A DNA stretch of 33,851 nucleotides, taken from positions 1-33,851 of the forward strand of contig CAZLBV010000277.1 of NCBI GenBank assembly GCA_964557845.1. The letters run 5' to 3'. Position 1 is the first letter of the stretch. Each line of letters opens with the position of its first letter. The stretch is from CAZLBV01 sp964557845 (GTDB taxonomy: Bacteria > Acidobacteriota > Aminicenantia > Aminicenantales > Aminicenantaceae). Positions 32,128 through 33,851 of the stretch are shown one piece after another. Position numbers and translations under genes: made by a program. The notes below the pieces were generated by a model that saw only the letters and a program-made list of their open reading frames with translations, searched no databases and had not been told where the DNA came from.

Positions 32128-33543
32128 TTATAGGATTGAACCGAATATCAAGTAAAAAACAAGTGCGACGCCGGCAGCGGTAAAGGCATAAGGGATCTGG
32201 GTGCGTACATGGTCGATATGATCAGTGGCAGATGCCATGGAAGAAATGATGGTGGTATCAGAGATCGGAGAACAGTGGTCGCCGAAAACACCGCCTCCTA
32301 AAACAGCGGAGACTGCCAACCCGGGATGAATATGGATGATATTTATGATCGGGACCGCGATAGGGATCATTATGGCGAAGGTTCCCCATGAGGTTCCGGT
32401 TGAAAAAGCGATGAAACAGGAAACGAAAAAAAGGACTGCTGGAATTATCCATGAGGGAAGAGAGGCTTTTACTACCTGTGCAACAAAAGGTCCGGTCCCC
32501 AGGGCCTCACAGGTATCTCCGATAGCGAAGGCTAAGACCATAAGACTGGCCACCGGTATAAGTCCGCCTACCCCTTTCATAAAGATATCCGTTGTCTCCT
32601 TGATGGTCATGATCCCTTGGATCTTATAGGCAATAGCTGCTACAACCAAACAGGAAATAACAGACCATAAAACAGCAACAGAACCGGATCCCTCCATTAG
32701 ATCGCCTTTACCTGTAATGATCAATACGATAGGCATCATCAAAACCATGACTGCCACCGGCAGGATCATGTTAATGGCCCGGATGGGTATTCCGGATTTT
32801 TCCTTTAGCATGATCACATCATCAGAAATAAGTGGCTCTGCATCATCTCTGAGAAGTTTGTTTTCTACACTTACACGCTGCTCGGCGGTCTTCATGGGGC
32901 CAAAGTCTTTATTGGTAAGAACAATACCCAGAACAATTATCAGGGCAGCTATCGCATAAAAATTAAAAGGAATAGAAGATACAAAAACGAGGACAGGTTG
33001 ATCCATTCCTTGAGACGCCAATAAACCCAAAACAAATGCTCCCCAAGCGTTCAAAGGAATTAATATACACTTGGGGGCAGAAGTCGAATCGAGTATATAG
33101 GCTAATTTTTCTCTTGAAATTTTCAGCTTGTCGAAGATCGGGCGGCATACCGCACCAGATACAAGTACACATATGCTGGATTCTATGAATATGACCACAC
33201 CCAGAAACCAGGCAAGCAGTCCGGCGGATTTCCTGTTTTTCACCAAACCTTTTCCTGTTATCCAGGTTACGAATCCTTTCATGCCGCCACTGTATTGGGT
33301 AAAAGTAATGACAGCCCCGATCATAGCGCTGAAAATTATGACCCGGGTATTATCGAGATCGGTAAAAACATTAAGAAGAGAGTTGATAGTTGATATGATC
33401 CCTGAAAGGGGATTCCATCCGTGAATGATCGTCCATCCCAGCCATATTCCTAAGGTCAAAGACAGATAGACCTGCTTTGTTTTTATCGCCATTGTTATGG
33501 CTAAAAGAGGCGGTAGGATCGATAACCATCCGAAGGTTGCCAT
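32128..33543 (-). CDS. NhaC-family Na+/H+ antiporter
   Basis: The 471 residues are almost entirely membrane segments (about 11-12 helices), starting WLSILPPLLAITMAIKTKQV. Family signatures are WLGWTIIHGWNPLSG, the helix near ESSICVLVSGAVCRPIFDKL, and the conserved C-terminal GGGVFGDHCSPISDTTIISS with its DHCSPISDTT core. Members exchange Na+ (or amino acids, malate/lactate) for protons. It has its own strong promoter just upstream. Substrate cannot be told from the sequence. It lies 75 bp upstream of the SagB-type gene, so the two may share transcripts. Confidence 0.9.
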   Translation of the reverse strand: MATFGWLSILPPLLAITMAIKTKQVYLSLTLGIWLGWTIIHGWNPLSGIISTINSLLNVFTDLDNTRVIIFSAMIGAVITFTQYSGGMKGFVTWITGKGLVKNRKSAGLLAWFLGVVIFIESSICVLVSGAVCRPIFDKLKISREKLAYILDSTSAPKCILIPLNAWGAFVLGLLASQGMDQPVLVFVSSIPFNFYAIAALIIVLGIVLTNKDFGPMKTAEQRVSVENKLLRDDAEPLISDDVIMLKEKSGIPIRAINMILPVAVMVLMMPIVLIITGKGDLMEGSGSVAVLWSVISCLVVAAIAYKIQGIMTIKETTDIFMKGVGGLIPVASLMVLAFAIGDTCEALGTGPFVAQVVKASLPSWIIPAVLFFVSCFIAFSTGTSWGTFAIMIPIAVPIINIIHIHPGLAVSAVLGGGVFGDHCSPISDTTIISSMASATDHIDHVRTQIPYAFTAAGVALVFYLIFGSIL

Positions 33544-33564
33544 GTCGTTCTCTATTTAGAATAT

Positions 33565-33593
33565 CATATATCATCACCATATAGGCTTGTCAA
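33565..33593 (-). promoter_or_regulatory. sigma70-type promoter of the NhaC-type gene
   Basis: On the minus strand -35 TTGACA (33588-33593, perfect), 17-bp spacer and -10 TATATG (33565-33570), giving a leader of about 15 nt before the ATG at 33543. Confidence 0.72.
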
Positions 33594-33602
33594 CTCAACC
33601 AG

Positions 33603-33851
33603 CTTGAACTATCCATAAAAAATGATGATTAATAATTCAGGGAAGTGCAGTAGCCTTCCCATTTCCGCCCCCACCCGCCGTCCCTCAAGGAAGCGTAATA
33701 ACGACGATTTGCTAATTTGTGATGTTGCCTGGATCGTCAGCGGCCCGAGGTTAGTGCCAATACAAGTGACATTGAGTGAAGCTGTATATGTAATACTGCG
33801 AACTCAGTGTCATGAAGTATTGGTGCTGAGATCGGGTCGCCTGTAAGGGAA
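33603..33851 (+). repeat. Repeat element D (extended 5' type), cut by the window edge
   Basis: It opens with TTGAACTATCCATAAAAA and on to GATGAT (33604-33629), 21 of 26 bases like the outer end of B1 at 24165. From 33650 the plus strand follows B2 closely, including CTGGATCGTCAGC (33729 on). Stem P1 is GTGCCAATAC (33754-33763) / GTATTGGTGC (33817-33826) with two G-U pairs, P2 is TGACATTGAGT (33767-33777) / ACTCAGTGTCA (33802-33812) with one, and the terminal helix is GTAT (33784-33787) / ATAC (33793-33796). It reaches the conserved GAGATCGGGTCGCCTGTA and then the window stops. No gene is visible in 33544-33851; short frames there are not credible. Confidence 0.8.

Overview
The window reads as one stretch of a Gram-negative, anaerobic bacterium. 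A long YidC with a periplasmic domain, a TolC/MacAB-type export system and an outer-membrane DUF5916 protein indicate two membranes. A hydrogenase fragment, Nfn-type ferredoxin:NAD(P)H enzymes, KorB-like iron-sulfur proteins and formate-tetrahydrofolate ligase indicate ferredoxin-based metabolism. Gene content (DUF5916, an Acidobacteria-style Hfq-like protein, CarD, ECF sigma/zinc-finger anti-sigma) resembles Acidobacteriota or candidate phylum Aminicenantes; this placement is an inference from family content only.

Layout. 1-610: an open frame on the minus strand that begins as MnmG and switches in frame to the C-terminus of an [FeFe]-hydrogenase, so it is either a chimeric assembly or a real rearrangement. 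740-5103 (minus): the classic rpmH-rnpA-yidD-yidC-khpB-mnmE cluster with a good sigma70-type promoter. 5190-5640: a 263-bp repeat element and an IS110-type transposase remnant. 5737-6863 (plus): a CarD-like regulator and smpB. 6879-10194 (minus): an hfq-like, pdxA, xth, lhgO operon. 10314-12500 (minus): a DUF5916 surface protein. 12725-19232 (minus): an envelope-stress module running ECF sigma, anti-sigma, Spy-like protein, periplasmic adaptor, ABC ATPase, ABC permease, TolC-like channel. 19505-19873 (minus): a small secreted protein with an intrinsic terminator. 20129-24157 (plus): two KorB-like proteins that keep the iron-sulfur cysteines but have lost parts of the thiamine-pyrophosphate signature, then a 2[4Fe-4S] ferredoxin, NfnA and NfnB. 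24165-25783: radC enclosed by inverted copies of the repeat element. 25796-31251 (plus): fhs, recA, a tautomerase, htpX, a BON-LysM protein and a DUF937 protein. 31316-33543 (minus): a SagB-type nitroreductase and an NhaC-type antiporter. 33603-33851: another copy of the repeat, cut by the window edge.

The two most interesting signals are these. (1) A dispersed family of about 250-266-bp elements at 5190-5452, 24165-24430 and 25533-25783, plus longer partial relatives at 24432-24640 and 33650-33851. They have 12-bp terminal inverted repeats and an internal hairpin whose stems differ in sequence between copies but still pair; every non-Watson-Crick pair that I found is G-U on the same strand of the motif, which suggests a functional RNA. 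Copies face outward on both sides of radC, making a transposon-like unit with no transposase. (2) The five-gene KorB'-KorB''-ferredoxin-NfnA-NfnB operon, which has no catalytic KorA and looks like an uncharacterised electron-transfer complex built on a degenerate oxidoreductase scaffold.
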